From Armillaria gallica (Eukaryota > Basidiomycota > Agaricomycetes > Agaricales > Physalacriaceae), in contig JBANDB010000004.1 in NCBI GenBank assembly GCA_037576215.1, positions 3,658,001 to 3,722,000 on the forward strand: a stretch of 64,000 nucleotides of DNA, in the 5' to 3' direction. Position numbers and translations under genes: made by a program. Of the stretch, positions 11,529 to 23,835 are shown one piece after another. Position 1 is the stretch's first letter. Each line of letters begins with the position of its first letter. Under the pieces are notes generated by a model, which saw only the letters and a program-made list of their open reading frames with translations, was not told where the DNA came from and did not search any database.

Positions 11529-13497
11529 AGGACGGCGCAGCTGTCAGGTTCGGATGTGAGCAGAAATACGCTTCTCGACGAGATGGGAAACCGTCCATCG
11601 AGCCAGAGTGTCAACTCATGAGAAAGAGAGACCTGGTTGCAGCCCTTGGATATACCAAACACAATACCCGTTGCATAAGAGTCGGCACATACTCCATTTT
11701 ATTTATTTCTTATTAGTTGCGATACAGATGATCGTCATGTTTGTCAAGCAGATAAGGCCTCGTCCTAATTAAGCGCTATATTAACTTTTAAGTCTTAACC
11801 AAGAATCTCCTGCGCTGTGGATTTCCAGTTGAGAGAATAGGCTTGAGAGTCTTATCTAGAGAAAACGCCGATCAAAATTGGTTACGCTGGCCTCATTTCT
11901 TGGGGCTTTGTGGGACGTAACAGTGGCATGCTGATTGCATGTCAAAAAAGTTGGATGGCGATGCTGCTAAGATAGATAGATAGATAGATAACCGGACGAG
12001 GTCCCAAAAAGGAACGCCGGGGTCTCAAGTACTTACTTCACAGCTAGTCATCAATGATACAATGCTTTTCCCCAATGAATATACTTTGCATCCACATGTT
12101 CTATACTGTCTCTGCATGTAGGGAGGAAACTGCCAAAGGAGCGTGACGGTCCTGATCTTCTCTCAATAGGAAACCAGCCCAAAATAATGCGTGACGGAGC
12201 CAGAATTAAGAAACTCTGGGCCTCGCAAATACTCAAAATTGAGTGTTTCTGATCGGGTTTTGAGGCCGTCACGCATAATAGGCGGAAACCAACCCACCGT
12301 GAACGTTCAGCTCTTGTATTTCACAACGACCAGCTCGAAGAGGGTGCCTAGTACTAGATTGTAGTTCCGGCCAGCTCGTGCTTTCTTGTCGTCTGTATCT
12401 GTTGCCATGACATATTTTCATGAATAAATAAATGCCAGACTGTATGAACATGGAATATTATTGCGAGCCTAAGCACATAGTGTCACTGACTATACCACAG
12501 AGGCTCGGCCAAATTCATTCGCCAAGCACGAAGAAACACACGCTGGCAGAGTCAGATTCCGGATCCAGCATCGTCTTTCTTGGTCACATATTCTCCAATT
12601 TTTTATGGATTCTTTATCAGCGCAAAATTCTGGTGGCGAAAGGGTTTATCTGCTGTTGTGCCGCGTTTCGATGGGTGTCGTCAAGTTAATCGCTGCTGGC
12701 TTGTTCCGAGTCTTTTCTGTTTAATAGTCAATGGCAGCTCTCATCACTACCCGTATTTCAGATCCCTACACAACAGTCTGGCGCGTGTGAAATTTCCAAC
12801 GGCATTACGTATCTCCCGCCTTGGCTGTCGCTTCGGTTCGGGTGTCCAACGAAAAGTTACACCAGCTAGCCAAGTTGTTGTTCAGGCTGTCGGTGTGGCA
12901 GCTAGGGGAGACAGCGATGGTGATATTGATGAGGACCCGGACATTCCGTGTGGGATGACTGATTGATAAAAACCGTTTGGAGTCGAATTTGAAGCAATGG
13001 AGTGATAGGACGCCGGCAATGAGGAAAGGACTAAGGAGATTGTCAAAGAACGCTCCAGATGCGAAGTCAGTTTCATTCGAGAATGAGGAAAGCTAATTGC
13101 CGATCAAGTGAAATCCCTCATTCGTAGCGAAGCTCGCCGAGCTGTTTTCCTTGACTGTTATGCCAGAATCGGATGGTGTAGTCTTGACAAAGAAATCTCA
13201 AGGATCTGTTGTAGTCAGAAACGCACATCTGATGAATGTACTCAATCAAAATGGAAAACGGCGGAGGGATGATGATGATGAAGTCAGGATACTTAACGAT
13301 TTGTTCATGGGCCCCCCGATGGGGAAGCTTCCGATGAAGATATTGTAAGGCAGCTGGAGAGCGCTTTTTCGTTGGGGCTGACCAATTTGGTTTTGAAGAC
13401 ATTCCTAACATTTCCGATATGCTTGAGGACCCTCAACCTGATGGCACGAGATTGAGATTTGACCATGGGTAGTACGCGTCACGGGAAGTACAGCTGC
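11529..13497. other. Gene-free stretch with short GATA microsatellite
   Basis: No recognisable exon. Five GATA units lie at 11971-11990. Open frames at 12580-12966 and 13459-13785 have no family features, and the latter falls partly inside the duplicated block. Confidence 0.5.
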
Positions 13498-13975
13498 AAG
13501 GAAACCTTGGATATAGTTGCAAGAGAAACACGTTCAAAGCCCATTTCCCTTTACCTGTACGGGTCGAGTCGTTACCGGACACTGGATGAATTCCGAAAAG
13601 GGCAAGACATCGGACGAAGAAAAGATGATGAAGCTGAGGATTTATCCTCAAAACCTATAGACACCTTCGAACTCAACGAGACGCTGACTGCCGAAGCAGA
13701 ACTTGAGGAGACGGATGCCGTCCATTTGTGGCTTGGGGTGCGTTGCATTGCGATTTTATTAAACACTCTATTTCAGAGCTTCTAGGCTAATGTTATGCAC
13801 ATGGTGCAAACCAATTGACCGGCATGACGGTGAGCACTAAGCAGGTATTGATGAGTATCGGGAACGAGATCTGCCATGAACGGATAAGACCAGCTCCTTT
13901 ATAGGAACCCAGCCGAATTTGCAGGTACTGTCGCCTGAAAAATCTAACCCAGGCAAGCGCTTGAGTAATCTCTCT

Positions 13976-14920
13976 CTACGATTCTTTTGTGGTTTGTCGA
14001 CACCACGACAAAAATGCCCTAGTATCCCCCCAAGACTGGATCAACGGCAAGTTCAAATCAAGCTGGGCTCCGCTGGGAGAGAAAACTCGCACGACTTGTA
14101 GTCCAGGCCACCTCGAGTTGTCAGACATCTGGAGACGGACATGGGCATGAACTGAAAGAGAATATAGTTAGCATTTGAAACGGCTATACCGACCTAAAAG
14201 CTGACCTCGTTTCCCAGGCTCAGCCAATTTTAGATCTTTCACCCATGGCTGATCGTCCAAGCGAAGTTGTACCTGCGCTACCCCATCGGATGAAACCGCA
14301 CAGATTGATAAAGCCGAGCGAGGGAAAGACAGAGGGAACACATCGTCAAAGGATTCGATTAGCACAGAAGTGGCACGAAGGCGGAGTTTCTCATATAGGC
14401 AGAAATATTTGGAACGGATCAATTCCTTGCTGACCAGTCCATCATTCAATAGCATCTGTATGTAGCCGCTATTACTGCCGTGTAACCTGACTAGCCTAGC
14501 CAACGGTATAGCCCAAGGCGTACCGTCTGGTCTGAGGAGGTCTGATCCCGATTCGAATAGGGATGGGTCATTTGTAGAGGTGAGACGGAACCGAATTTGG
14601 CCTGCCGTCGCGGGCAGATCTGAATGGGTCCAATAATAAAGAAATCCCGTAGTTTTATCGGGAAAAGATATATAGGGCTTCGAAAGTATACGAAAATAGT
14701 GGAGATAATGCCCTCGGCTCGGGGAGTTGAGGGAATTTTTGTTAGAGAGGTCGCGAAAGTCGGATTCCGTCAGGGCTTTGGGATTCAACGTCTTGATAGG
14801 CGGAAGTCGAAGGCTGCGATGTTGAATGAAAAGTGGAGATGTCGGTATATGGCCCTGAAGCAAGGGACGGCGGAGAAGGCGACAGGCCATTGCCTGTTGA
14901 GCGCGAGCCAAGGGTATCAT
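13976..14920 (-). CDS. Uncharacterised basidiomycete protein, copy A
   Basis: Two exons (14206-14920 and 13976-14151) joined by a 54-nt intron give 296 residues. Start chosen at MIPLARAQQAMACR because it is shared with copy B, whose upstream frame has no ATG. The N-terminus is basic and Arg-rich without acidic residues and could be a mitochondrial presequence (inference). The core has the motif GFLYYWTHSDLP, then GQIRFRLTSTNDPSLFESG and DGTPWAIPLARL. I know this style of sequence from many mushroom proteins of unknown function. No catalytic motif seen. It is head-to-head with U2 snRNA (about 320 bp apart), so they may share a promoter region. Copy B at 44.6-45.5 kb keeps frame, intron position and intron length, indicating selection on both. 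Confidence 0.7.
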
Positions 14921-15243
14921 ACGTGGGGAACCAAATTCTACGATCTAGGAGAATGCCTAAGCACAAGTACTGAACCAATTATGAATGGCACACTCACTAA
15001 GAAACTCTGCGAACTTGAAGAGAGAAAGGCTTCTCACTGATTACAGCGCTTGAATTGTTGAACTTGATGTCCAGGAATTGTGGGTCTGGTCACGAAAGAA
15101 TTCACTACGTCATGCGTGTAAACAAAAAATTTCGAATCCCGCGTCACCAGGCTGGCGGCCCGATGTCCGTCTTTCCAAAAGCAGACATGGTCTGTGCTCA
15201 AAGTTCGGAGGTACAAAAGGCGCATCCCGACATCCGAAAACCT

Positions 15244-15430
15244 TACCACTCTGGCCTTTTGGCTTAGATCAAGTGTAGTATCTGTTCTTAATAGTTTAAC
15301 CACTATTACGGAGGCACCGCCTCCCGTATTGGTTATCTAATTTTTGCCGCCCTTGTCCCCTGTGCTCTGCTTGCAACATGGAGGCGCGATGACCTTGCTA
15401 CTGCAGTATCGGCTTGTGTCGTCGGGGGAT
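15244..15430 (+). ncRNA. U2 spliceosomal snRNA, copy A
   Basis: The 5' region CTGGCCTTTTGGCTTAGATC followed by AAGTGTAGTATCTGTTCTTA is the near-universal U2 start. It includes the branch-point recognition sequence GTAGTA at 15275-15280, which pairs with intron branch sites in the nucleus. Stem-loop IIa (TAATAG...CTATTA) and IIb (GGAGGC ACC GCCTCC) are intact. The Sm site ATTTTTG is at 15340-15346. Further down ACTGCAGTATC resembles the loop of stem IV, bound by U2B''. Ends are estimated: the 5' end by alignment with the usual ~10 nt before GGCC, the 3' end from the usual fungal length of about 185-190 nt. Conservation with copy B continues to 15494, so the transcript or its 3' processing signal may be longer. 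Confidence 0.9.
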
Positions 15431-15494
15431 CCCTTTTTCTTTGCTGTGCACTTGCGAGGACTTCCAATTGGTGGTCTTTGGGTTGCAGCAAACA

Positions 15495-17038
15495 GATGGG
15501 TTCATTGATGCATTCATTAATTATCATAGGATACGTACTGAATTGGGGAGGACGAGAACTTGGAAAATTACAGTGTGGAACTTTAGTGGTTACCTATAGT
15601 GATAAGAACTTTCATTTGAAGGTAGTTTTTTTTATCACATCCGGTTAGAAGGAAAGCCTTAGGTGATTCGTGGGGTTTGCACGAAGGTTGGACGTTTACC
15701 GTCTATGGTGTTACACGGGGAGGAGTTGCACGATCAAGTATGTGTCTTAGCATTAGGCGGCACAGGAAAATACGAAAATACCGTGGTATTTATTCACCAT
15801 GATCGATCAACCGTATTACATGAAGTTCCAGTACTAGTATCGACTCTGGCGTACCCGACAACAGCGTCGTCGCTGTTTCAACTAGTGAGCTAACCCCACA
15901 GACGAGACGGACAACACGTTGCCGTCAGAGCTCAGAATAGCACTGACAGTATGTGATCAGCGCTGATCAGCGCCGGCGCTACTCGGCAAATTGGAGGCTC
16001 CAAATAGCGTAGCAGGTAACGTGGATGTTTTGAAAGCTTGTACCTATTAGGAAGCAAGCGCATACCATCTATCACTGTAATCGCGTACAACAGTTGCTGT
16101 CGGCGTGTGATGAATAATGAAATCGGCATGTACGTTCGACAGTGTCGTCCAGACTCTAGATGAGTAATTAAGTATCATCAGATGGTAGTGTGTGGTACCC
16201 ACGATGTCGAGTGGTATTGAAGATCCGGTAGTGTAGGTTCACATCCGAGGCCGCTATAGAATGCTTCTCTATAATCAAGGCACTAGCCGTAACCAACCTA
16301 CGTTGGCAACAAGACATACAAAACATTTCCCGAGCTAAAGATAGATGGGAGCTGAGGGAATATCGATCAAGGGTAACCGGTGACGAGTATGCCCAGGTGG
16401 GCCCCTCGTCCTTGAGAAAAAATCGAGAGGTCGAAGAGAAAGGCACCCGAATTGAATTCCAAGCTTTAATGCATGGAAAAATATCGCATAGCGGCCTCAA
16501 AGACAGAAGCTAAGAATAATGAAGGCACCCACCGCTCAATCAAAGACGCTGGATACCGTTCTACCTCTGACATGGATGATCATAGATGTGAGATCTGTGA
16601 ATACCGAAAGCCTTATGGAAGGCTACGACGTGCTAGAAAGAAACACAAGAGATACTGTTTGCACAACCAGTAGAGAGGGTTCTTTGGCTGAAAATAGACG
16701 TGTTCATTGTTTACTGCAGCATCGCCCGCTGGGACGAGGGTAGGTAACAATGGTGGGAAGGAGATCGAGGAACGATCAGTCCAAACATAGCACACGCCGA
16801 GATGCCGCTCTAAAGATGCAGGGTGCCACACGCGGACGTTTAAAACCGAGGCACGAACAGTACTAGATGGTCCACTTCCCCCTTTCCTTTCTCCCATCGC
16901 TTTCTCTGCCGACGCCCAGTGCGTATACGACCGCCGACACTGGTGTCGTGCTCTTGCTTCATTCTATTCTCCTTCACTTTCAAGCTCTCAACGCATCCCG
17001 TTCATTAAATCCATTCTTTTCCTTGCAATATTGTCGAA
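15495..17038. other. Gene-free stretch; palindrome at 15954-15969
   Basis: No exon recognised. It contains a perfect 16-bp palindrome TGATCAGCGCTGATCA and, just before the next gene, a pyrimidine-rich stretch (16868-16990, repeated CTTT/TCTC) typical of a fungal promoter or leader. Confidence 0.5.
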
Positions 17039-19408
17039 ATGTTTTCCAAGGCTCTTTGTACTGCTTTGCTGGGGCTTTATTTCTCTGCGTTGGCCGTTGA
17101 AGCTGCGCCTCACCATGGCTTTCAACAACAGTCCGATCAGCAATCCTGTGATGTGTGTTGAAAGATTTGCTTTCCATTTTTCGTAGATGCTGACGGGAGA
17201 TATAGGTTCAGAGTCAGAGTGTTATCACTCAGACAGTAACTGTCACCGCTACCTCCGTCGTCGCCACTTCTACGTCGAGTACAGGCAGCTCTGGGAGTGG
17301 TACGTTCTCCATGAAACGCTTGATAGACAGTTGCTCACGTTAAGAACAGATGATGGCTCAAACAACAACTCAGATGGGTCTGCAGCTGGAAGCGGCAGCT
17401 CTGATACTTCCGGTTCAACTAACAGTGGAAATAGTACGGCTGTCTTTGTTTATTTATTTTTGGTAAATTTCATTTTTAACCCTTTTTGAAGACAACAATA
17501 CCGGCAACAACAGCTCGGGCAACAGTGGCTCCAACAGCTCCGGGAGCAACGCGAATGGAAATGGTGAGGATAAATGCCCTCACTGTAGATCTTCGACTAA
17601 TGACAATTATCAGGCGGCTCGGGGGGAAGCGCAACATCATCATCTGTTGCGTCGGTATGTGTTGCGAGCTATATCTTAGCCATAAAATTGATGACGTCCC
17701 TAGTCGAACACTGGTTCATCTGGTAACGGCAAATCAAACACCGGAAATGCTGGAGATGCTGCAAGTACATCGGCAGCGTCGGTATGTTCACCTGGCTTCC
17801 CTATGGTGCCAAGGTTAATGTTGCCGTTGACAGTCTGCTACGGGTTCCTCCGGTAACGGAAAATCAAACACCGGAAAATCTGGAAATGCTGCAAACACAT
17901 CGGCAGCTTCAGTACGTGCATCTGGCTTCCCTATGGATGCCGTGGCTAATTTGCCGCTGATAGTCTGCTACGGGTTCCTCCGGTAATGGTAACTCTGGTA
18001 ATGGTAACTCCGGTAGTGGAACAAACACTGCCAGCTCTGCTGCATCAGTGTGTCCCATTCTTTTGGCCGTCTTTTCCCTTGCTAATGGCTGTTTTAGTCT
18101 AGCACAGGTTCTGGTAACAACACCGCGGATAATGGTGACGCTCAATCATCTCTGAGTTCGTTCTTTTTATTTTGTTTTGATATAATCTCACATCGCATCA
18201 TTATCAGCGCTCGACCCTCGTGTTATTGGTCCTGGCTTTGCTAATGACGGCCAAAGCCCACCGGTCGATGGGCAGTCTCCGTCCCTTACGACCACGAACA
18301 ACTTCATCAACTTTTGCCTTACCGTCGATGCTCCTATCACCAATGGACAACAGATCAAGACTGGTTCCTGCAATCCTATCCCTATCGGCGCCATCCCCAG
18401 TACCGATAACATGCCGAGCTCCAAGTTCACAAACCCACAAAACTTTGGCACCGTCAAGGCTAACACGGCGTTCGATATCTCGATGGCTATTCAGAAAATG
18501 CAGACTGGCAATTTCGTCAATGCCACGGCCAACTATTTCTCTGCTCCTCAGCAGCTGAATGGCCAGGGACAGATCATTGGGCATACGCATGTTGTTATCG
18601 AGGAGTTGGATTCGCTCGACCAGAAGACACCTACTGATCCTAAGACCTTTGCGTTCTTCAAGGTAATGCTGTCTCTTATTTAGTGTATTAAGATGGACGC
18701 TAACGTAAAATCGATCACAGGGAGTCAACGGAGCGGCAGTCAATGGTGTAGTCACTGCCAGTGTCGACAAAGGTCTCCCAGCTGGTTTCTACAAGCTCAG
18801 CTCCATCAATGCAGCGGCGAACCACCAGCCAGTCATTGTTGCGATTGCCCAGCATGGTGCCCTCGATGATGCCATCTATGTGAGTTTTCAATCCGCTGCG
18901 TGTCTTGCTAGGCGCCCTTGCTCATCCCCTTGACTAGTTCACTGTCACTGATGATGGAGAGCCTGCAAGCAACGCTACTGCTTCTTCGTCTGCGGCCTCC
19001 GAGAGCGTTTCGGCTACCGCGACGGCAGCTAACAGTACTGTCGAGGCTTCGGCTTCGGCGACTGATTCAGCCTCCGTTTCTGATTCAGCTTCAGCTTCAG
19101 CTTCAATTTCAGCTTCGGTTTCGGCGTCGGTTTCGGCCTCAGTGGTGGGTTCAGCATCTGAAGCTACAGCATCTGCGACTGCTTCGATCAAGGGCGGAAA
19201 GCAGTCTTCGGCTACCGCTTCGGCTTCGAACAAGGGCGAAACCGCGTCGGCTACCGCATCAGCCACAGACGCAGTAGTGTCTTCGGCTGTCGCATCTGCT
19301 ACAGATGTTGCTTCAGCTAGTGATGCGGCCTCTGCTACGGCAAGCGACGCAGCAGCTGCAGAATCCTCATCAGCTACAGAGAAAGGCAAGGGTAATGGGA
19401 AAAACTGA
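17039..19408 (+). CDS. Secreted protein with conserved core and very Ser/Ala-rich tail
   Basis: ATG at 17039 opens with signal peptide MFSKALCTALLGLYFSALAVEA. A chain of small exons (17.2-18.15 kb) encodes Ser/Gly/Asn repeats such as TGSSGNGKSNTG, partly by tandem duplication of an exon with its intron. From about 18208 comes the conserved core: LDPRVIGPGFANDGQ, INFCLTVDAPITNGQQIKTG, FGTVKANTAFDISMAI, NANYF-like and GQIIGHTHVVIEEL, then an intron (about 18663-18719), GLPAGFYKL and HQPVIVAIAQHGALDD. A final ~160 residues are almost only Ser, Ala, Thr, Asp and Glu, ending GKGKGNGKN. This core is widespread in mushroom secretomes (sometimes mislabelled as a ribosomal protein) and has no proven function. 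The tail is probably O-glycosylated (inference). Confidence 0.8.
17691..17965 (+). repeat. Tandem exon-plus-intron duplication inside the Ser-rich gene
   Basis: Two consecutive ~130-bp units share TGGTTCATCTGGTAACGG-type coding sequence (…GSSGNGKSNTG…), end in ACATCGGCAGC, and are followed by the same intron (…CTGGCTTCCCTATGG…TTGCCG). A third partial unit starts at about 17965. Confidence 0.75.
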
Positions 19409-19673
19409 GTGATACCCCACACTTTTCACGCATAGATACCTCACGTCGGGCCCGTTGAGGTACCGGTCGCTTTTTAGAGTGGGCTGGTGGAACGTATTTA
19501 TTCATGATTCCCCATTTTTCGACTTTCTAGCAGTTGATTTGTTATACCCTTGTTTGGTTTCTGAATGTGATTGACGTGGAGCACAATATCAGAATTGAGT
19601 TGAATTGGTGGCAGATCATCTGCCAATCACTACTAGTACATGTACGTTGTCCATCTTTCTTTCACCTGTCCAT

Positions 19674-21355
19674 CTATTGGAAGAGTTTCGCGTTCTCCGT
19701 CAAGATGTTGTTCAATCCCTCCCTCTTCTCGCACTGGTCATACCTGAAGCTCGCAGCGATGCGATCCAGTTCATCCTCGTCCTTCCCGATGAAGTGATCC
19801 GCCCACTCCTGCACGAGAAACTCTGCAACGAGGATGTTCCTGGCGAGCCTGCCGACCCGTGCATCAAGCTTCCACACGGGGAAGGGATAGAGCCCCTGGT
19901 ACTTGGGTGGGATCTCCTTCACGACATGGTCTATCAACGGCTGGTAGACGTGTCGGACGGCAGAATCATCCGTGCCCCAGGCATCAACGGCAAGACGATG
20001 TTTCTTGGCGAGGAAATCCTTGAAGAGCGTCATGTATGGCGTCTCCTGGGACACGTAGACCATCCCTTGGTACCCGATATCCTTGTACAGCCAGATAGTC
20101 CAGCTGAGACGGTCCTTGTTGTAGATATCGAGTTGATCTTTAAGGACCTTGTAGCGCATGGTGTTGATGGCGTCTGTGGCATCCCCATCGTACTGCCTCC
20201 TCGCATAGACCGGGCCCCATTCGCCATTCCACACGCAGAGCCCGCGCTGGTCCATCCACTCTCGTTTCTTCTCATAGCTCCGCCTGAGTCTGCGCTGCTG
20301 CGGCTCGCTGCCCACGTAGTCTTCCGGCGGGGCAGGGAAGCCGAAGAGGGAGTAATCGTGGATCGCGTAGGCCGTGTTGTCCCATTTCTTGTGGATGTCG
20401 CCAAAGTGGCTAAAGTCGGAGGCGAAGGTGTTGCCGTCGAAGAAGACGGCGTGGTCTGGGTCGATGGCGCGGATGGCCTTGTGGATGCGGTCGTAGAAGG
20501 AGAGGACGCGGGTGTGTTTGGGGTCGGTGGGTTCGTTGATGGGGTTGTAGCCTGCGATCCATTTGTTGGATTTGAAGTGCTCGGCGAGGCGTTCCCAGAG
20601 CCATACGGTGCGGTCCTGGAAATCTTTGTGGTTCCAGACTGGGTAAATCTCCGGTTAGAATTGTCTGTGTACAATGCGCAACGCATGAACGTACAGTTCG
20701 CAATATGTCCTCCATGGTCAGAATGCCAGTCGGTATTCTGCCCGCCAGGGGCGGTATGCAGATCTAAGATGGTGTATATGTTATGCTGCGCACAGAGGTC
20801 GATCACTCGATCGAGGTGCTTAAATCCAGATTCCTTCAAAACGCGGGGATTCATATCATCTGCCAAGGGAAATCAACGAAGGTGACGTATAGGTGCTGCG
20901 GAGAGTGCATACCTTCAAAGTGGTGGTAGTTAAAAGGGAGTCTGATGCAGTTCAGCCCGAGGCTGCTAAAGAAGGCTGCGTCGGCATCCATAAAGAAGTA
21001 TTCCAGGAACTGTATGATGTTAGTAAAGGAGTAATTCTGGAACATCCAGTCTACGGACCTTGTCGAAGAAAAAATCGGACTTTTCTTGCCCAATAGTATC
21101 AGCTAAGGCCTCGCGGATCTGAAATTCACAACCAGGATATCCTAGTAGCAGTTAGCTCCTATCATGCTGTCGTGAAGATGCAATAATGCATACCTGAAAT
21201 GAAATTCTCCATACTACAGCAGTTAGAAACAACTAGGGCAAAGCGAAAGGCAGAAACACCCACTTCATCCAACCACCTAGACCTGCTCCTCGCAGGATGA
21301 CCTCTTTACCCTCCTCATCGACAATCTTTGTTCCAGATACTTTCAGCAGAGACAT
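19674..21355 (-). CDS. GH5 family glycoside hydrolase, cytosolic glucosidase/glucanase type
   Basis: Starts at 21355 (MSLLKVSGTKIVD) and needs about five short introns. Exons join cleanly: ILRGAGLGGWMKW, then ENFISG, YPGCEFQIREAL, EYFFMDADAAFF and FNYHHFE, then DDMNPRVL. A long last part carries ILDLHTAPGGQNTDWHSD, NPINEP (acid/base Glu) and WNGEWGP (nucleophile Glu). Both catalytic Glu residues and the His/Tyr set of clan A are present, so activity is expected. There is no signal peptide; the family member of this length (about 470 residues) in mushrooms is a cytosolic or wall-remodelling beta-glucan enzyme, with exact linkage unproven. A conserved C-terminal helical part follows the barrel (RNILVAEFLVQEWADHF). 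A 426-codon open frame on the opposite strand is an artefact of codon bias. Confidence 0.85.
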
Positions 21356-22031
21356 AGTAGGTGGGAATGAGGAGGTTCCATGGCGTGAGGCCCTTTAGTA
21401 TCATGCTAGTCGGACGATCTTCGCAAATGGGAGAGCAGCTGGTCCATGAATGCCGAGGTTTATCCGTGTCGAGGGCATTCTATTCTCACAAACAGCCAGT
21501 TCATTAGAGCCGGCCGACCAAGAAAGAGATAAGAAATTGAATCTACATTTAGAATTGATCTGCGTCAGAACAAAGCGCGGTATAAGAGGGAATAGGTCTG
21601 GATACTATGCCTCCCCATTTAGAACTGCATGGTGTGGGAGTAGGAAAGGAGACCAGGACACAGGCATGAGCGCTGAGCGAAGTTGTCATCCAGATCCTAG
21701 TAAGCATGTTGGTCAAAAAGTACTAGGCTTATCGTGAGGTATGAAGCTTGAACGACAGACGAGACCCTGAAACGACGGCAGGACGGAACTCCAAATTCAA
21801 GAAAAAGCGATGATAATAGTCCCGGGTATTTGGTCCGGCCTAGCTTCACCATGGAATTTCATACCCACGCCTGACCAAGAATGCCCACGGTAGCTTGGTA
21901 CTTCGATATGTACCGCCTCTTCCGATTGCTGGTGAGTACGGATGTCAAGGTTAGTTGTCTAAACTACCAGCGACAACTGAATCGCTGCCAGGCATCGAAA
22001 GATGACGAAGACACAGAATTGAGTCAGATCG
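21356..22031. other. Gene-free stretch
   Basis: Promoter side of the GH5 gene and the left flank of duplication 2. No exon seen. Confidence 0.5.
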
Positions 22032-22106
22032 GACACATCGGGCCGAGTTTCAGTTTGGTGTGACCGGACCACAACTTCTGTACCATTCTGAATCCGGTTG
22101 AATCCC

Positions 22107-23835
22107 ATGGCGCTCGTATTCGAACTCTTCTTGCGTATTCTGACCGAACTCTGGGCTAGCCAATATGCTATCGATGAGAAAGTTGGAATCTTCTTGGCTT
22201 GCTCTCTTGTATCCAAACAATGGTCTGCCATGATCAAGGAGGTGAATTCCATCCACTCGTTCTTCCCCTTCTCCTGTAATGGAGGACAGCTCTATCGTAT
22301 CCAGTCGCTATCCTCGATCTCTCATCCAATACTCTGCCGCACCATAACTTTCAGAATAGACTATATGATTATGCCAAAGCAGCTCAACACGTCCCCTTCG
22401 GACGAATTTTGTAATATGTCCATTGAAGCCAACCGGGGAATAGTTTCTACCCTTCGGAGGATATTCCACGACCCTGATCCACCTGTACATGCGACACACA
22501 TCTATGTTGACTATGTCGACGATTCACAAATCCACATCCCCCGATTCTGGGTTCCCCGATAAATTACACGGCTAACCATTATCTACCACTATCGTCGTGG
22601 CGTGTCCACTGATTTCCGTCTACAGTCCCCTCGCTTCTGCTCCTGTGGAAAACCGACCATCAAACCACGAGTCCAACATCTTACCATCATGGGAGCCACA
22701 CCTGTGATCGTGAAGCGTCTTATAGACCCTATGAAGAGGTGGCGATGCCTGCATTCGTTGACTACCGATGTCGATATCGCTGTTTGCTCTTCGATTTCTT
22801 TCATTAAGAAGTCGTACGATTTTCCGTATCAGGATGTTGGGCTTTGATTTTGTGTACCGTTGTATGTTCGGCGAACCAAGGATCAAGACGTACCTACGTT
22901 ACAGTCCGCTGTTCTCTTCCTTTACTCTCTTATGCTGATTGCCACCTCGTTCAGGCTCTGATGCCGATGTTTATATATCAACACTTGAACAAGTCATTCC
23001 AGTGGGCTCTGTGGGGTACGTCGATCCCCTGTCTAGGAAGTTTATCATACTCTTCAATGCCATTGATCCAACATCATCCACGGAGCCACGAATTCGTGAC
23101 ATAGCATCACTCCTCGAATACGAAGCGGTAAAACTGATCGTGGACCCGAATTATTCTCCTAACTTGGCGTGGGATTGCAAACATACATTGTTGGCGAATG
23201 GGAGAGCGTTCGTGTACCCTTTTCTTCCAATGACTCTTTCTCCTGACGAATACAGGCCGTATGATATTCATGTTGGACATGGACGCTCATATCCAAAGCT
23301 CCATCTTATTTTGGGACGAGCACTTGCCCGGAACCTTATAGGAACTCGTTTTGACAACTGGTTTTCGAGTACAAACAAACAATCTTTGATGTATTTGAAG
23401 ACGGTCACCCGCAAATCCGAAAGCCTGAGGGCTTGGCACTCGGTAAACGGTTTTTAACATCAAAATAATTTGAGGACTTTCCGCTGACCTGTTTCATGTG
23501 GCAGTTGTCACCGCCGTAGACTCCGCTCAGTATGCTTGGCTTGCCCATCTTTCCGGGTATTTAGATGAATTCGTAAACAACAAGTAGTTCGTTCGTTGCA
23601 GTGTCACTAAGACCCTCCGCAGATCTATTTTCGAATCAATCCGCTGGCTTCAAATACCCCTGGAAGTGTTTGGGGGGAATTCTACCATTCTCTGAATGGA
23701 GACGTCCCTGATTCCGATGTTATGGATACATTTGACCATGTCTCCACCGTGGGGCAGTCACCCAAGACTGTAGAAATCCATTGTTATTCCCTGGGCCTGG
23801 AGCCAGTTTGAAATCAATTCTGTTTTTGATGAGGA
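22107..23835 (+). pseudogene. F-box-like protein, copy A, inactivated
   Basis: ATG at 22107. The start (FELFLRILTELW…IFLACSLVSKQWSAMI) is an F-box-like motif, normally binding Skp1 in SCF ubiquitin ligases. Compared with copy B it carries a C-to-T change that turns the CAA after WVPR into TAA (22561). It also has an extra T near 22846 (GGGCTTTGAT for GGGCTTGAC) and a first-intron donor changed from GT to GC (about 22871). The downstream exon (LEQVIPVGSVGYVDPLSRKF, 22986 on) is still open to a stop at 23455. Three lesions in one copy indicate a pseudogene, although a truncated 151-residue F-box protein could still be made. Confidence 0.75.

Larger units (their letters stand above)
13498..15494. 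repeat. Segmental duplication 1, copy A (unknown gene + U2 snRNA)
   Basis: About 2.0 kb directly repeated at 44075-46107, some 30.6 kb away in the same orientation. Left edge AAGGAAACCTTGGATAT pairs with AAGAAAACCTTGATATG. The right edge of both copies is TTGCAGCAAACA, after which the sequences part. The unknown gene and spacer show many substitutions and small indels, while the U2 part is almost identical. No terminal repeats or target-site duplication seen, so an ordinary segmental duplication is preferred over a transposon. Confidence 0.85.

Noticed and set aside
15954..15969. Perfect palindrome TGATCAGCGCTGATCA as operator
   Set aside because: Isolated, more than 1 kb from any start codon, and no regulator is known for it; kept only as a note.
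19605..20885. 426-codon open frame on the plus strand
   Set aside because: It lies exactly antisense to the GH5 gene, has Val/Asp-rich composition from reversed codon use and crosses GH5 introns. The GH5 reading has all catalytic motifs.
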